Positions 8,362 through 16,319 of a DNA stretch of 24,581 nucleotides are shown in pieces. The notes beneath the pieces were generated by a model. The model saw only the letters and a list, made by a program, of their open reading frames with translations, was not told the DNA's origin and did no database searches. The position numbers and the translations under genes are program-made. Each line of letters opens with the position of its first letter. Positions within the stretch are counted from its first letter, which is position 1. Location of the stretch: the NCBI GenBank assembly GCA_964654155.1, contig CAZZGL010000013.1, positions 1 to 24,581 of the forward strand, given 5' to 3'. The stretch comes from CAG-826 sp964654155. Its GTDB lineage: Bacteria; Bacillota_I; Bacilli_A; RFN20; CAG-826.

Positions 8362-9933
8362 TTAACGATTTTTAATTAATACTTTGCATAAAGGCAGATT
8401 TTCTTGAATTAATTTTGCTATTTCGCTTTGCCGCTCAATAATGTATTTTTCTTGCTCATTTTCAAACCTAACAAAATCAACAGTATTTATTGCAGTTTGA
8501 AGAATATTATCTCTTTTAATAATTTGACGATATTGAACTACTTTAGAAGAAATATATTGATTTTGAATTCTCTTATTAACTGTTTCACACAATAATATAT
8601 AATTTCCAATATTATCTACTATTTCTTTTTGTTGCTTTTTATGGGAAGGCCAACCATTTTCCGCCCACACATAACTTGGATTTTGCGGATAAATATGTTC
8701 TAAATTAACAGTATTCACATTAACTTTTCCCGAAATATTATTGCATATAACATCTATTAATAATAATGCTTTTTTTAAATTACGTGGTGTTTCCGCATCA
8801 CCTAACTTAGTTTTAAAATCATCTAAACTAATTTGCCATGTAATAGTATCAGAATTAATTTTATCTATTAAATAATAGTTAATATCATTAGGAGATACAC
8901 CATTTTTTATATTATCTATAACATCATTTAGTAAATATTTGAAAGTTGTAGGGCTTCCACCATTCATTGTTAATACAACACTCATCATGCAAAGAGGAAT
9001 AACCACTTTATTCAAATAATTAAAATTTTTATTAATATCAATTTGTTTCATAGCTAGAATGTTCAAAACATCAAATAATGATTTTCTATTAATATAATTT
9101 ATAACGCTTCTAATAGGGCTATCGCCTAAAGTATTAAGTAAATTAATCGTATTCACAAATTTTTCAAATGTCGATTTATCTTTCGTAACATTATCTCTTA
9201 AAAATGTAATTATTTCCATATTATCGAAGTTTTTTTCATAATTTGCTGATAATAATTTATAATAACTAATTAATGCTTGGCGTACTTCCTTCATTTTGCA
9301 AGTATTAAAAGTAATTTGATATGCTTTTGAATATTGATCTAGTGCCGTCTTAATTACTTCATCTTTTGATAATGGTTTACCGCCTGTATTAATTTGTTGA
9401 AAAATTTTAAAAGCATCATCTGCATTTGAACATTTTTTTAAAAAAATAAATATATTTCTTTTTATAATTTTAATAAAATCATTTATTTTTGAACTATTGT
9501 CTTTCACAAATTTATATAAATCTAAATAAACCTTTTTAAAAGGAGCAACCGCATAATCGTTAAAATGAGTTTTATATTTTAAATTGTTAGCAAAAACATC
9601 ATATGAAATATCAAATAAATCTATATCTTCTATCTTAATTGAAAGCTCATTTGAAACATCTTTAATTGCTTTAATCAAATTATTTAATGTTACAATTCTT
9701 TGCTGTCCATCAGCAATTTTTATTTTTCCATCCTCTTCATAATAAATAAAATCTAAAAAATATAATTGAACTGTTTGATTATCTATCACATTTAATAAAT
9801 CTTCTTTAAATTGTACAATTTCTTTTTCCTTCCAATCATAAAATCTTTGAAATATAGGAATTCCAATTTTATATTTTTTTAAACTATAAATATTTACATA
9901 ATTAGATGTAATAGTATCATTTTCAATCAACAT
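8362..9933 (-). CDS. DUF262/DUF1524 (GmrSD-like) nuclease
   Basis: 523 aa, the usual size for fused GmrS-GmrD type proteins. The N-terminal DUF262 has IPIFQRFYDW (25-34) and the hallmark DGQQR (75-79), a ParB-like NTP-using motif, followed by FKIFQQINTGGKPLS (175-189). The C-terminal DUF1524 carries an HNH-type nuclease: LEHIYPQNP (411-419, H413), then IGNYILL and N453/N458. Known relatives (GmrSD, SspE, BrxU) restrict modified DNA or sense a modification mark. ATG 9933 has AAGGAG 8 bases upstream and starts 12 bases after the preceding 125-aa gene, so it is the last gene of a methyltransferase operon. The pairing suggests self/non-self discrimination by adenine methylation, either cleaving unmethylated DNA or reading another mark. 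That role is inference. Confidence 0.85.
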   Translation of the reverse strand: MLIENDTITSNYVNIYSLKKYKIGIPIFQRFYDWKEKEIVQFKEDLLNVIDNQTVQLYFLDFIYYEEDGKIKIADGQQRIVTLNNLIKAIKDVSNELSIKIEDIDLFDISYDVFANNLKYKTHFNDYAVAPFKKVYLDLYKFVKDNSSKINDFIKIIKRNIFIFLKKCSNADDAFKIFQQINTGGKPLSKDEVIKTALDQYSKAYQITFNTCKMKEVRQALISYYKLLSANYEKNFDNMEIITFLRDNVTKDKSTFEKFVNTINLLNTLGDSPIRSVINYINRKSLFDVLNILAMKQIDINKNFNYLNKVVIPLCMMSVVLTMNGGSPTTFKYLLNDVIDNIKNGVSPNDINYYLIDKINSDTITWQISLDDFKTKLGDAETPRNLKKALLLIDVICNNISGKVNVNTVNLEHIYPQNPSYVWAENGWPSHKKQQKEIVDNIGNYILLCETVNKRIQNQYISSKVVQYRQIIKRDNILQTAINTVDFVRFENEQEKYIIERQSEIAKLIQENLPLCKVLIKNR

Positions 9934-9945
9934 ATCAATTTCTCC

Positions 9946-10323
9946 TTATCTTTTTTGATATACAACTCTTTTTCCTTTTTTCATTTCATTTATTTCTCTG
10001 TATGCATATATTCCCTTTTGATTAGCTAATCCATCAGGATGAAACGCATTACTGCTAAAAAGATTTCTAATAACAACTCTATATCTCTCCTGTTTATTAC
10101 TTCGAATAATTTTTTGAAAATAAAGGGGAACATATTGAATATTGCTACGCAAAATATCGTAATATAAAGGTATTATTATATCGCTATCAATTGGGAGACC
10201 ATGCTCTTTTATTTCCTCAGTTGCAATATCACGTAAAATAATCCAAAAAGCATCTTTATCGTTTTTTTTCAATGAAGCATTTTTTAATTTATCCAAATTT
10301 CTTTTCAATACATCTCCAAGCAT
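9946..10323 (-). CDS. Unrecognised 125-aa protein between methyltransferase and nuclease
   Basis: I do not recognise a family. It is a soluble, basic, mainly helical-looking protein. An N-terminal helix (LKRNLDKLKNASLKK) is followed by acidic and hydrophobic segments (DSDIIIPLYYDIL), and the C-terminal third is rich in Arg/Lys (RSNKQERYRVVIRNLF, then EMKKGKRVVYQKR), plausible for nucleic-acid contact. The start ATG 10323 lies two bases after the methyltransferase stop with AAAGGA just upstream, and its own stop is 12 bases before the nuclease start. This tight packing argues for translational coupling and a shared job, for example a specificity, adaptor or control subunit. Confidence 0.7.
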   Translation of the reverse strand: MLGDVLKRNLDKLKNASLKKNDKDAFWIILRDIATEEIKEHGLPIDSDIIIPLYYDILRSNIQYVPLYFQKIIRSNKQERYRVVIRNLFSSNAFHPDGLANQKGIYAYREINEMKKGKRVVYQKR

Positions 10324-10325
10324 AT

Positions 10326-11429
10326 TTATACATCCTTTTCTAACAAAAATAAGAATTCAAAAACATGAATATTTCTTTTATTTAAATTTCTACATGCTCT
10401 AAATACATTATATTTATGTTCAAATGTTCTAACTTTACCTAATTTAGTTAACATATCAACCATTTCTTCATATGTAATAAACCCTTCTGAATTAAATGAA
10501 ATTAGAATATATCTTGCTTTTAAATCTTTACATAAGTTTTCTAAATTAATTAAAGATTCTTGTTTTTTATTATAATTTGATTTATTCCAATTTGTTGGAA
10601 TTCCAGATACTTTTGATATATTAATTGGCTCTACATACTCATTAATTAAGTTGAGCATAAAATAATTAGAACCATACGGATGTTGATTATATGGTGGATC
10701 AAGATAAGCCAAATCAACTATAGGAATGACTTTACATATTTTATTAGCGTCTCCTTGCAAAATATGAACTTCACAATCATAATTGCTTAATATTGGTTTT
10801 TTTATTTCAATATCCGCTAAAATTCTATTTAAAGCATGCTTCCCATTACCACCAAATTGTCCACATTTTGTTGTAGAATTTTTATAAAATCCTTTAAATA
10901 CACCACCAGTATTATTTTTAGTCGATGCCTCGTAGAGCAATGGTCCTAAAAATAAGGTTTTATAAGGTTCAGGCATTTTATCTATCAATTGTCGTGCTGT
11001 ATCTATATACATAGCATTCCTAACCGTATAAAAAGCTCTTTCATTTTTTTTAATATGCTTATCATCTTTAGGACTATACAATCTTCTAATAAATCCATCT
11101 GATATTAACTTATCATCCGTCAAATTATTAATTAAGTATTTATACCATTTTTCAAGCTCTTTATCATCAATCTCACTCTTATTTAATAAGTAACATGAAT
11201 TTATTGTTTTTGCATAACCTTCTAAATCATTACTATATAGTACATATGAATGCTGTTTTAAATACCTTGATACAATTCCAGAACCAGAAAAAACATCAAA
11301 AGCTATTATTTTTTCTTGTTTTAATTCTTTTTTTACTATTTTAATTACATCACCTATGAAATTCAAAAGAATACGCTTATTGCCAATATAAGTTATTATT
11401 TGATTAGTTAAATATTCTTCATTTTCCAT
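10326..11429 (-). CDS. D12-class DNA adenine-N6 methyltransferase
   Basis: About 367 aa from ATG 11429. YIGNKR (14-19, motif X), FDVFSGSG (44-51, motif I, AdoMet binding) and DPPYNQHPYGSNYF (from 244, motif IV, catalytic DPPY) are in the order of alpha-class Dam/D12 enzymes, which methylate adenine N6. Insertions between motifs I and IV make it longer than Dam (about 280 aa), more like type II modification enzymes. The open frame extends upstream to 11486, but the extra residues (MIIAFLLFFLKHYMCRFWT) do not look like enzyme sequence, so I prefer MENEEYLT at 11429. It is the first gene of an operon with the 125-aa protein and the DUF262/DUF1524 nuclease, and diverges from the serine recombinase across 175 bp. 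Confidence 0.85.
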   Translation of the reverse strand: MENEEYLTNQIITYIGNKRILLNFIGDVIKIVKKELKQEKIIAFDVFSGSGIVSRYLKQHSYVLYSNDLEGYAKTINSCYLLNKSEIDDKELEKWYKYLINNLTDDKLISDGFIRRLYSPKDDKHIKKNERAFYTVRNAMYIDTARQLIDKMPEPYKTLFLGPLLYEASTKNNTGGVFKGFYKNSTTKCGQFGGNGKHALNRILADIEIKKPILSNYDCEVHILQGDANKICKVIPIVDLAYLDPPYNQHPYGSNYFMLNLINEYVEPINISKVSGIPTNWNKSNYNKKQESLINLENLCKDLKARYILISFNSEGFITYEEMVDMLTKLGKVRTFEHKYNVFRACRNLNKRNIHVFEFLFLLEKDV

Positions 11430-11556
11430 TGTCCAAAACCTACACATATAGTGCTTTAAAAAAAATAGTAAAAATGCTATAATCAAATCGGAAAAAACAA
11501 GCGTTTTTAATAAAAAAACAATGTTCTGAAAGGTGTATTTTTTGGACTTTTTTTAC

Positions 11557-11585
11557 TTGATATATATTTTTTATGACTATATGTT
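11557..11585 (+). promoter_or_regulatory. Candidate promoter of the serine recombinase
   Basis: TTGATA (11557-11562), 17-bp spacer, TATGTT (11580-11585). An overlapping alternative is TTGGAC (11542-11547), 17 bp, TATTTT (11565-11570). Either gives a short leader before AGGTGAT and ATG 11605. I could not pick a convincing promoter for the divergent methyltransferase operon. Confidence 0.4.
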
Positions 11586-11652
11586 GTATATTGAGGTGAT
11601 ATATATGAAATATGGATATATACGGGTAAGTACGGCTCAACAACATATAGAC
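11575..11652. repeat. Inverted repeat spanning the recombinase start codon
   Basis: GACTATATGTTGT at 11575-11587 is the reverse complement, with one mismatch in 13, of ACAACATATAGAC at 11640-11652. The 52-base interval holds the ribosome binding site and ATG. It could be a pair of binding/crossover sites for the recombinase, an operator, or an mRNA hairpin that hides the start. Confidence 0.45.
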
Positions 11653-12201
11653 CGGCAAGTCGATGCACTTTTGAAAATGGGGCTAGAAAAAAAATCAATA
11701 TATATCGATTATGAATCAGGCAAAGATTTCAATAGAAAAAACTATAAAAAATTAATTAAAAAAATCAAAAAAGATGATTTAATCATTATTAAATCAATAG
11801 ATAGATTAGGAAGAAATTATAATATGATAATTGAAGAATGGCGCTTAATTACAAAAGAAAAAGAAGCCAATATTATGGTAATCGATATGCCAATTCTTGA
11901 TACAAGAATCGAAGGTAATAACTTAGTTAGTAAGTTAATTAGCGACATCGTCTTGCAAGTTCTATCCTTTGTAGCACAAAATGAAAGAGAAACATTGCGC
12001 ACTAGACAAGCTGAAGGAATAAAAGCGGCTAAAGCTAGAGGGGTTAAATTTGGAAGACCAAAAATAAATATTCCAGAAAATTTTAAAACAATTGCAATTC
12101 AATATTTAAAAAAAAGAATTACAAATAAAAAAGCATGTGAAATTCTAGGAATGACTAGAGGGACTTTTTTTAGATATTTAAAGACAATAGAAAATAAATA
12201 A
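11605..12201 (+). CDS. Small serine recombinase (resolvase/invertase family)
   Basis: 198 aa. YIRVST (5-10) gives the catalytic Ser9 and Arg7, IDRLGR (65-70) the second arginine motif, and NERETLRTRQAEGI the start of the long E helix. GRPK (150-153) is the usual hinge before a C-terminal helix-turn-helix (ITNKKACEILGMTRGTFFRYL). It is full-length for a Tn3-type resolvase or Gin/Hin-type invertase; the sequence does not say which. The start ATG 11605 follows GAGGTGAT and begins MKYGYIRVS as in relatives; the upstream open frame to 11533 is extension only. It diverges from a methyltransferase/nuclease operon, so it may mobilise that cassette or be a remnant of the element that brought it. It ends 26 bp from the convergent GNAT gene. 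Confidence 0.9.
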   Translation: MKYGYIRVSTAQQHIDRQVDALLKMGLEKKSIYIDYESGKDFNRKNYKKLIKKIKKDDLIIIKSIDRLGRNYNMIIEEWRLITKEKEANIMVIDMPILDTRIEGNNLVSKLISDIVLQVLSFVAQNERETLRTRQAEGIKAAKARGVKFGRPKINIPENFKTIAIQYLKKRITNKKACEILGMTRGTFFRYLKTIENK

Positions 12202-12227
12202 TAAATAAAAAAAATTTACTATCCATA

Positions 12228-12686
12228 TTATTTTCTGATTTTCCAATTTCTTGTATTTTCATTATCATAACAGGAACTCACTTTATATAATTTGGCAAAT
12301 TTAGTCCAAAAATTAATAGCAATATGGTTTTTTAAACATGCAGAAAACACAAAATCATTATTAAAAGTATTAATTATTTCATTTGCAAACCACATCGCAT
12401 TACCCTTTTTTCTATATTCAGGTAGAACATAAAACTCAGCAATTTCATATAGTTCATCTTCTAACTTTCTAATCATTGCTAATCCTGCGACTAAATCATT
12501 AATTATTAAAAATATTGGAAATCTATTATTATCATTCCAATAATATTCATACCATCTATAAATAGGAATGCCTTTTTCATCAAATTTTATGCTTTCATCA
12601 AAGCTAGATAATTCAATTAAATAATCGTTAAAATATTTTCTCATTTCTTCCATTCTTGATAATGGAACAATTTCTATTTTTTTCAT
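12228..12686 (-). CDS. GNAT-family N-acetyltransferase
   Basis: 152 aa. The GNAT core is visible: FPIFLIINDLVAGLAMI (beta strands 2-3), EIAEFYVLPEYRKKGNA (beta 4 and motif A with the acetyl-CoA loop R92-K-K-G-N-A97), then KNHIAINFWTKF (motif B, the usual NxxAxxFY variant). Such enzymes move an acetyl group from acetyl-CoA to an amine on a small molecule, antibiotic, tRNA or protein; the substrate cannot be read here. ATG 12686 has GGAG 6 bases upstream and follows the HEPN-like gene by 41 bp on the same strand, so it is probably the last gene of the operon starting at 14322. A stress or toxin-like role is possible but unproven. Confidence 0.8.
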   Translation of the reverse strand: MKKIEIVPLSRMEEMRKYFNDYLIELSSFDESIKFDEKGIPIYRWYEYYWNDNNRFPIFLIINDLVAGLAMIRKLEDELYEIAEFYVLPEYRKKGNAMWFANEIINTFNNDFVFSACLKNHIAINFWTKFAKLYKVSSCYDNENTRNWKIRK

Positions 12687-12727
12687 AATAACTCCAATAT
12701 ATTTATCATTAATAAAAATAAAATTAT

Positions 12728-13201
12728 TTAATTAAAAACTATACATAGCGCAATTATTATCATTATTATAAGAACAACAATTGCATATATACTTTCTGAT
12801 TTTTTTATTTTCTTTGGTTCGTGATAAAAGATTGATGATTTTTCATCCGAATAATTTTTAGTAGTTTTGCTTGCTTTGGAAACTGAGCGTTCTTTTATTG
12901 CTTTAGCATATAATGCAAGAGGATCGGTTTGATTCATAATGCGTGAATAAAAATAATCAATCCATTCTTCATCGCCATCTTGACAAACATCATTTTCATT
13001 ACAATTTGGTTCATGGGCAATTTTATTTCTAAGCCAACGATAATGTTTCAATTGCTTTAAATCTTCCCGCCAACCACTTACATAATATGCTCCATTAAAG
13101 GTGCTTTCCATCCTATCAATATACGCTGTTAACTTTTTATCATTTCCATACATTTCACCACATATTTTTTCTAGGCGTTTATATGCTTCCATAAAACTCA
13201 T
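12728..13201 (-). CDS. HEPN-like small protein with C-terminal membrane anchor
   Basis: 157 aa. The N-terminal ~95 residues are helical and contain RNKIAH (58-63) within HYRWLRNKIAHE, the R-x4-H pattern of HEPN domains, then SRIMNQTDPLALY. A charged linker leads to a single hydrophobic segment at about 136-156 (YAIVVLIIMIIIALCIV) ending one residue before the C-terminus, so it should be tail-anchored with the helical domain in the cytoplasm. Similar hypothetical proteins occur in Clostridia-type genomes and I know of no proven function. Many HEPN proteins are RNases, but the motif alone does not prove activity. ATG 13201 has AGGAGG 10 bases upstream and lies 41 bp after the HTH gene stop. The position between a regulator and a GNAT enzyme is the main functional hint. 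Confidence 0.65.
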   Translation of the reverse strand: MSFMEAYKRLEKICGEMYGNDKKLTAYIDRMESTFNGAYYVSGWREDLKQLKHYRWLRNKIAHEPNCNENDVCQDGDEEWIDYFYSRIMNQTDPLALYAKAIKERSVSKASKTTKNYSDEKSSIFYHEPKKIKKSESIYAIVVLIIMIIIALCIVFN

Positions 13202-13242
13202 ATTCTGTTTTCCTCCTATATCATTTATCTTCTTTATAAAGC

Positions 13243-14322
13243 TTAATATTTATTAAATTTTGGCAATTCATCAACTAAAGCTTTAATTTCATAATCATTT
13301 ATTTCTACATCAACAATAATAATAGCAATTTTAAATTTATCATCATTAATTGAAAATAATCCCCCTAATTCATCACCAATATAGCATTTATCAAAATCAA
13401 TTTCACCAACTATTCTTTTATTATAAATAATTCCAAAATTTAAAATTTGCTTTGCTCTATATTTATATTTATCCAAATGTTTTAAAGCATGTCGCAAGCA
13501 ATTATTAATTAATGGATTTACAGTATTATATATAACATATTCATCAACTTTTTTTCTATTTTTTATAACTCGTTCATATTTTCTTCTTTCAAGCAAATAA
13601 TTAAATAGGATTTCATTTTCTAATATAATTTCAAAATAATCCTCATTATAAAAAATAGAATCTTTTGTTCCATAATGACCATTTGTAAAAAAAACCTTAT
13701 ATGAATCATAAATATCATAGAATAATTCTGCATCATTCATACTTGCAACAAGCCGTGCAAACTCTATTAAATTACTAAAATCAACCCATGTTACACCTTT
13801 ATTATTATTAAAACGGAAATGATTATACCAAGGAAAGTCCAATTTTATTCCATATTCTTTATGCAAATAACGAACTCCATTAACTGAATGATATTCAACA
13901 ATATAATCAAGAAATGTTTTGCCAAATTCATCCATTTGAGTAATAATGGATGTTCCATCTTTTGCTAATAATAAATCAAATTCTTCTTCATATAATTTAG
14001 GATCATCTAAATATGCATAATATCTAAATCCTTTATTAAATGGTATATTACTCTTTTCAATAGGCAAATTAAATGGATCCTCATTTAATATTCTTGCTAA
14101 AGATACACCAAATATTTTTTCAAGCGGTATAATAAATTCATGCTTAAGTGGTCTTTTTCCCTTTAACATTTTTGAAAAATTAGATTTTTCTTTTTCTGCA
14201 AATTCATAAGCATCTTCCCCTTTAATTCCTAACTCATGAGCGATATCAATCAGCAGATGACTATACATTTTGATACCTTTTAAATTCATATAATAATCTA
14301 TATTAGATTTTAAATTTTTCAT
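13243..14322 (-). CDS. Large protein with N-terminal XRE-like helix-turn-helix
   Basis: 359 aa from ATG 14322. AGGAGG sits 10 bases upstream of this ATG; the longer frame from a TTG at 14352 would run through that site and is unlikely. The first ~90 residues look like an XRE-type DNA-binding domain: AHELGIKGEDAYEFAEKEKS, NFSKMLKGKRPLKHEFIIPL, EKIFGVSLARIL. The remaining ~270 residues are an unrecognised, mostly alpha/beta region rich in aromatic and charged residues (for example FPWYNHFRFNNNKGVTWVDF), reminiscent of the sensor halves of large clostridial XRE proteins. It is first in a likely operon with the HEPN-like and GNAT genes. Repeated GACTACAAAA sites overlap its promoter, which fits autoregulation. 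Confidence 0.65.
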   Translation of the reverse strand: MKNLKSNIDYYMNLKGIKMYSHLLIDIAHELGIKGEDAYEFAEKEKSNFSKMLKGKRPLKHEFIIPLEKIFGVSLARILNEDPFNLPIEKSNIPFNKGFRYYAYLDDPKLYEEEFDLLLAKDGTSIITQMDEFGKTFLDYIVEYHSVNGVRYLHKEYGIKLDFPWYNHFRFNNNKGVTWVDFSNLIEFARLVASMNDAELFYDIYDSYKVFFTNGHYGTKDSIFYNEDYFEIILENEILFNYLLERRKYERVIKNRKKVDEYVIYNTVNPLINNCLRHALKHLDKYKYRAKQILNFGIIYNKRIVGEIDFDKCYIGDELGGLFSINDDKFKIAIIIVDVEINDYEIKALVDELPKFNKY

Positions 14323-14361
14323 TTTTATTTTTCCTCCTAAGCATTTTTTCAACTATACAAT

Positions 14362-14390
14362 ATCATAAAAAAGATAATTTTTGTAGTCAA
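14362..14390 (-). promoter_or_regulatory. Promoter of the HTH/HEPN/GNAT operon
   Basis: On the minus strand TTGACT (14390-14385), 17-bp spacer, TATGAT (14367-14362), giving a leader of about 33 bases to ATG 14322. The -35 box shares GACT with the first GACTACAAAA repeat. Confidence 0.65.
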
Positions 14391-14469
14391 TTGTGACAAC
14401 TTTTGTAGTCGTTTTAGCCGAAAAGCCTTTTTGACTTTTTATTTATTATTGTCAAATATGACTACACAT
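14379..14469. promoter_or_regulatory. Operator-like repeats GACTACAAAA
   Basis: On the minus strand GACTACAAAA occurs at 14388-14379 and 14410-14401, exactly 22 bp apart (two helical turns). A partial copy in the opposite orientation (GACTACACAT) lies at 14460-14469. The first copy overlaps the -35 box, so binding there would block RNA polymerase. The likely binder is the HTH protein encoded just downstream (inference). Confidence 0.55.
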
Positions 14470-14584
14470 TAAATCAAATAATTTTTTTCTATTAATATTA
14501 TTCAATTAAAGCCCAATTAAATAGAATATATCTTAGGTAAAATATGTTTTTTATTTTGTACAAGCATTCTTAATCTTAATGTTG

Positions 14585-14590
14585 TATAAT
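14585..14590 (+). promoter_or_regulatory. -10 box giving a probably leaderless ABC transporter mRNA
   Basis: Perfect TATAAT, seven bases before ATG 14598. Initiation normally falls 6-8 bases after the box, so the transcript would begin at or one base before the ATG. No Shine-Dalgarno is present (AGTAGCC) and no good -35 is visible at 16-18 bp. Confidence 0.5.
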
Positions 14591-14597
14591 AGTAGCC

Positions 14598-16319
14598 ATG
14601 AAAAAGATATTATTTTATTTAAGAAAAACACCATTAGAAGTTGTGTTAGGACCTTTATTTAAAATGATAGAGGTTATATTCGAATTATTAGTGCCTGTTA
14701 TTGTTTCCTACATAATTGATGAAGGAATAAAAAAATATAACGGCGATTTAACTGAGATTCTGTTGATGTGCGGATTATTATTGCTTTTTGCTTTATTTGG
14801 TCTAGCTGCAGCAATTACCGCCCAATATTTTTCTGCAAAAGCGGCAGTTAAAGTTACAACAAACTTAAACAATGATTTATTTAAAAAAATACAGTCATTA
14901 GAATATAGTGAATTAGATAAAATTGGTTATTCAACATTAATAACAAGGATGACTAGTGATGTTAATCAAATACAAACTGGAGTTAATATGACATTAAGAT
15001 TGCTTCTTAGATCTCCTGTTGTAGTAATTGGTTCAATATTAGTGGCATTTTTTATTTCAAAAGAAATTGGTTGGATTTTCTTATTGACCGCTCCAACATT
15101 ATTTATTGTTATATTTTTAATAATGCTTATATGTATACCTAGATTTAAAGAAAATCAAACAACATTAGATAATATTGTTGAATTAACTCGTGAAAATCTT
15201 TCTGGAGTAAAAGTCATAAGAGCGTTTAATAAACAAAACGATGAAATTAAAAAGAATGAACAATTAAATAATAGATATGCTAAATTACAAATTGCTGTAG
15301 GAAAAATTTCTAATTTAACTAATCCAATAACATTTGCCTTAATTAATATTTTTGTAATTATATTAATCAATCAAGGAGCAATCCAAGTTAATATTGGTAA
15401 TTTAAGTCAAGGTAATGTTATTGCTTTATATAATTTAACAAGTCAAATACTTGTAGAAACAATTAAATTTGCTAATTTAATCATAACCTTGTCAAAATCA
15501 ATTGCGTCTGCAAAGCGGGTTGAGGAAGTATTAAATATTAATTCTGAAGTAAAACATAACACTTCTGATATAACTAGCCAATATTTTATTGAATTCGATA
15601 ATGTATCAATGAAATATCAATCATCCCATAAATACTCTTTAAGCCATATTTCATTTAAAGTTAACAAAGGCGATACAATTGGTATTATTGGGGGAACCGG
15701 ATCTGGAAAAACAACCTTAATTAATCTACTAAATCACTTTTATGATATAAATGAAGGAACAATATTTTTTGATGGTAAAGATTTAGCATCAATTGACACA
15801 AATGAATTACATAACAGAATCGCTTTAGTTCCACAAAAAGCTAAGCTATTTAAAGGAACAATTAGAAGTAATCTACTATGGGGTAATAAAACCGCTACAG
15901 AAGAAGAATTAATGACTGCAATTAGAGTTGCTCAAGCTGAAGACATTATTTTAAAAAAATCCAATGGGTTAGATGAAGTTGTTGAACAAAATGGAAACAA
16001 TTTTTCTGGTGGTCAAAAGCAAAGATTATGTATCGCACGAGCGGTAGTAAAAAAAGCTGATGTATTAATCTTAGACGATTCTTCTTCGGCTTTAGATTAT
16101 TTAACCGATTTTAATTTAAGAAAAAGCATTAGAGAATTAGATGATAAATTAACAACATTTATTATTTCGCAAAGAACTGCATCTGTACAAAACTGTGATC
16201 AAATATTAGTTTTAGATAAAGGCGTTCTAGTAGGGTGTGGTACACATAATCAATTATTAGAAACATGTGATGTCTATAAAGAAATCTATTCATCCCAATT
16301 CAAAGAGGAGGAAAAATAA
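14598..16319 (+). CDS. ABC exporter subunit with degenerate ATP site (BmrC/YheI-like half)
   Basis: 573 aa: an exporter transmembrane domain of six helices (about 15-300) and one nucleotide-binding domain. Walker A GGTGSGKTT (365-373), Q-loop VPQKAKLF, signature FSGGQ (469-473), Walker B ILDDSSSALD with Asp494 where the catalytic Glu should be, and Gln525 (ISQRT) in place of the switch His. This pattern marks the degenerate partner of a heterodimeric multidrug exporter (BmrCD, LmrCD, TM287/288 type): it binds ATP but hydrolyses it poorly and supplies an intact signature to its partner. The start is fixed by the family N-terminus (LEVVLGPLFKMIEV close to residue 13). It is coupled to the next gene by a one-base overlap. 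The substrate cannot be read from the sequence. Confidence 0.92.
   Translation: MKKILFYLRKTPLEVVLGPLFKMIEVIFELLVPVIVSYIIDEGIKKYNGDLTEILLMCGLLLLFALFGLAAAITAQYFSAKAAVKVTTNLNNDLFKKIQSLEYSELDKIGYSTLITRMTSDVNQIQTGVNMTLRLLLRSPVVVIGSILVAFFISKEIGWIFLLTAPTLFIVIFLIMLICIPRFKENQTTLDNIVELTRENLSGVKVIRAFNKQNDEIKKNEQLNNRYAKLQIAVGKISNLTNPITFALINIFVIILINQGAIQVNIGNLSQGNVIALYNLTSQILVETIKFANLIITLSKSIASAKRVEEVLNINSEVKHNTSDITSQYFIEFDNVSMKYQSSHKYSLSHISFKVNKGDTIGIIGGTGSGKTTLINLLNHFYDINEGTIFFDGKDLASIDTNELHNRIALVPQKAKLFKGTIRSNLLWGNKTATEEELMTAIRVAQAEDIILKKSNGLDEVVEQNGNNFSGGQKQRLCIARAVVKKADVLILDDSSSALDYLTDFNLRKSIRELDDKLTTFIISQRTASVQNCDQILVLDKGVLVGCGTHNQLLETCDVYKEIYSSQFKEEEK

Noticed and set aside
11440..11698. Two small minus-strand ORFs over the recombinase start
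   Set aside because: They are antisense to the recombinase or overlap the promoter region and have low-complexity, Tyr/Ile-rich translations.
11817..12002. Minus-strand 61-aa ORF
   Set aside because: Antisense shadow of the serine recombinase catalytic domain.
15155..15370. Minus-strand 71-aa ORF
   Set aside because: Antisense shadow of the first ABC subunit's membrane domain.
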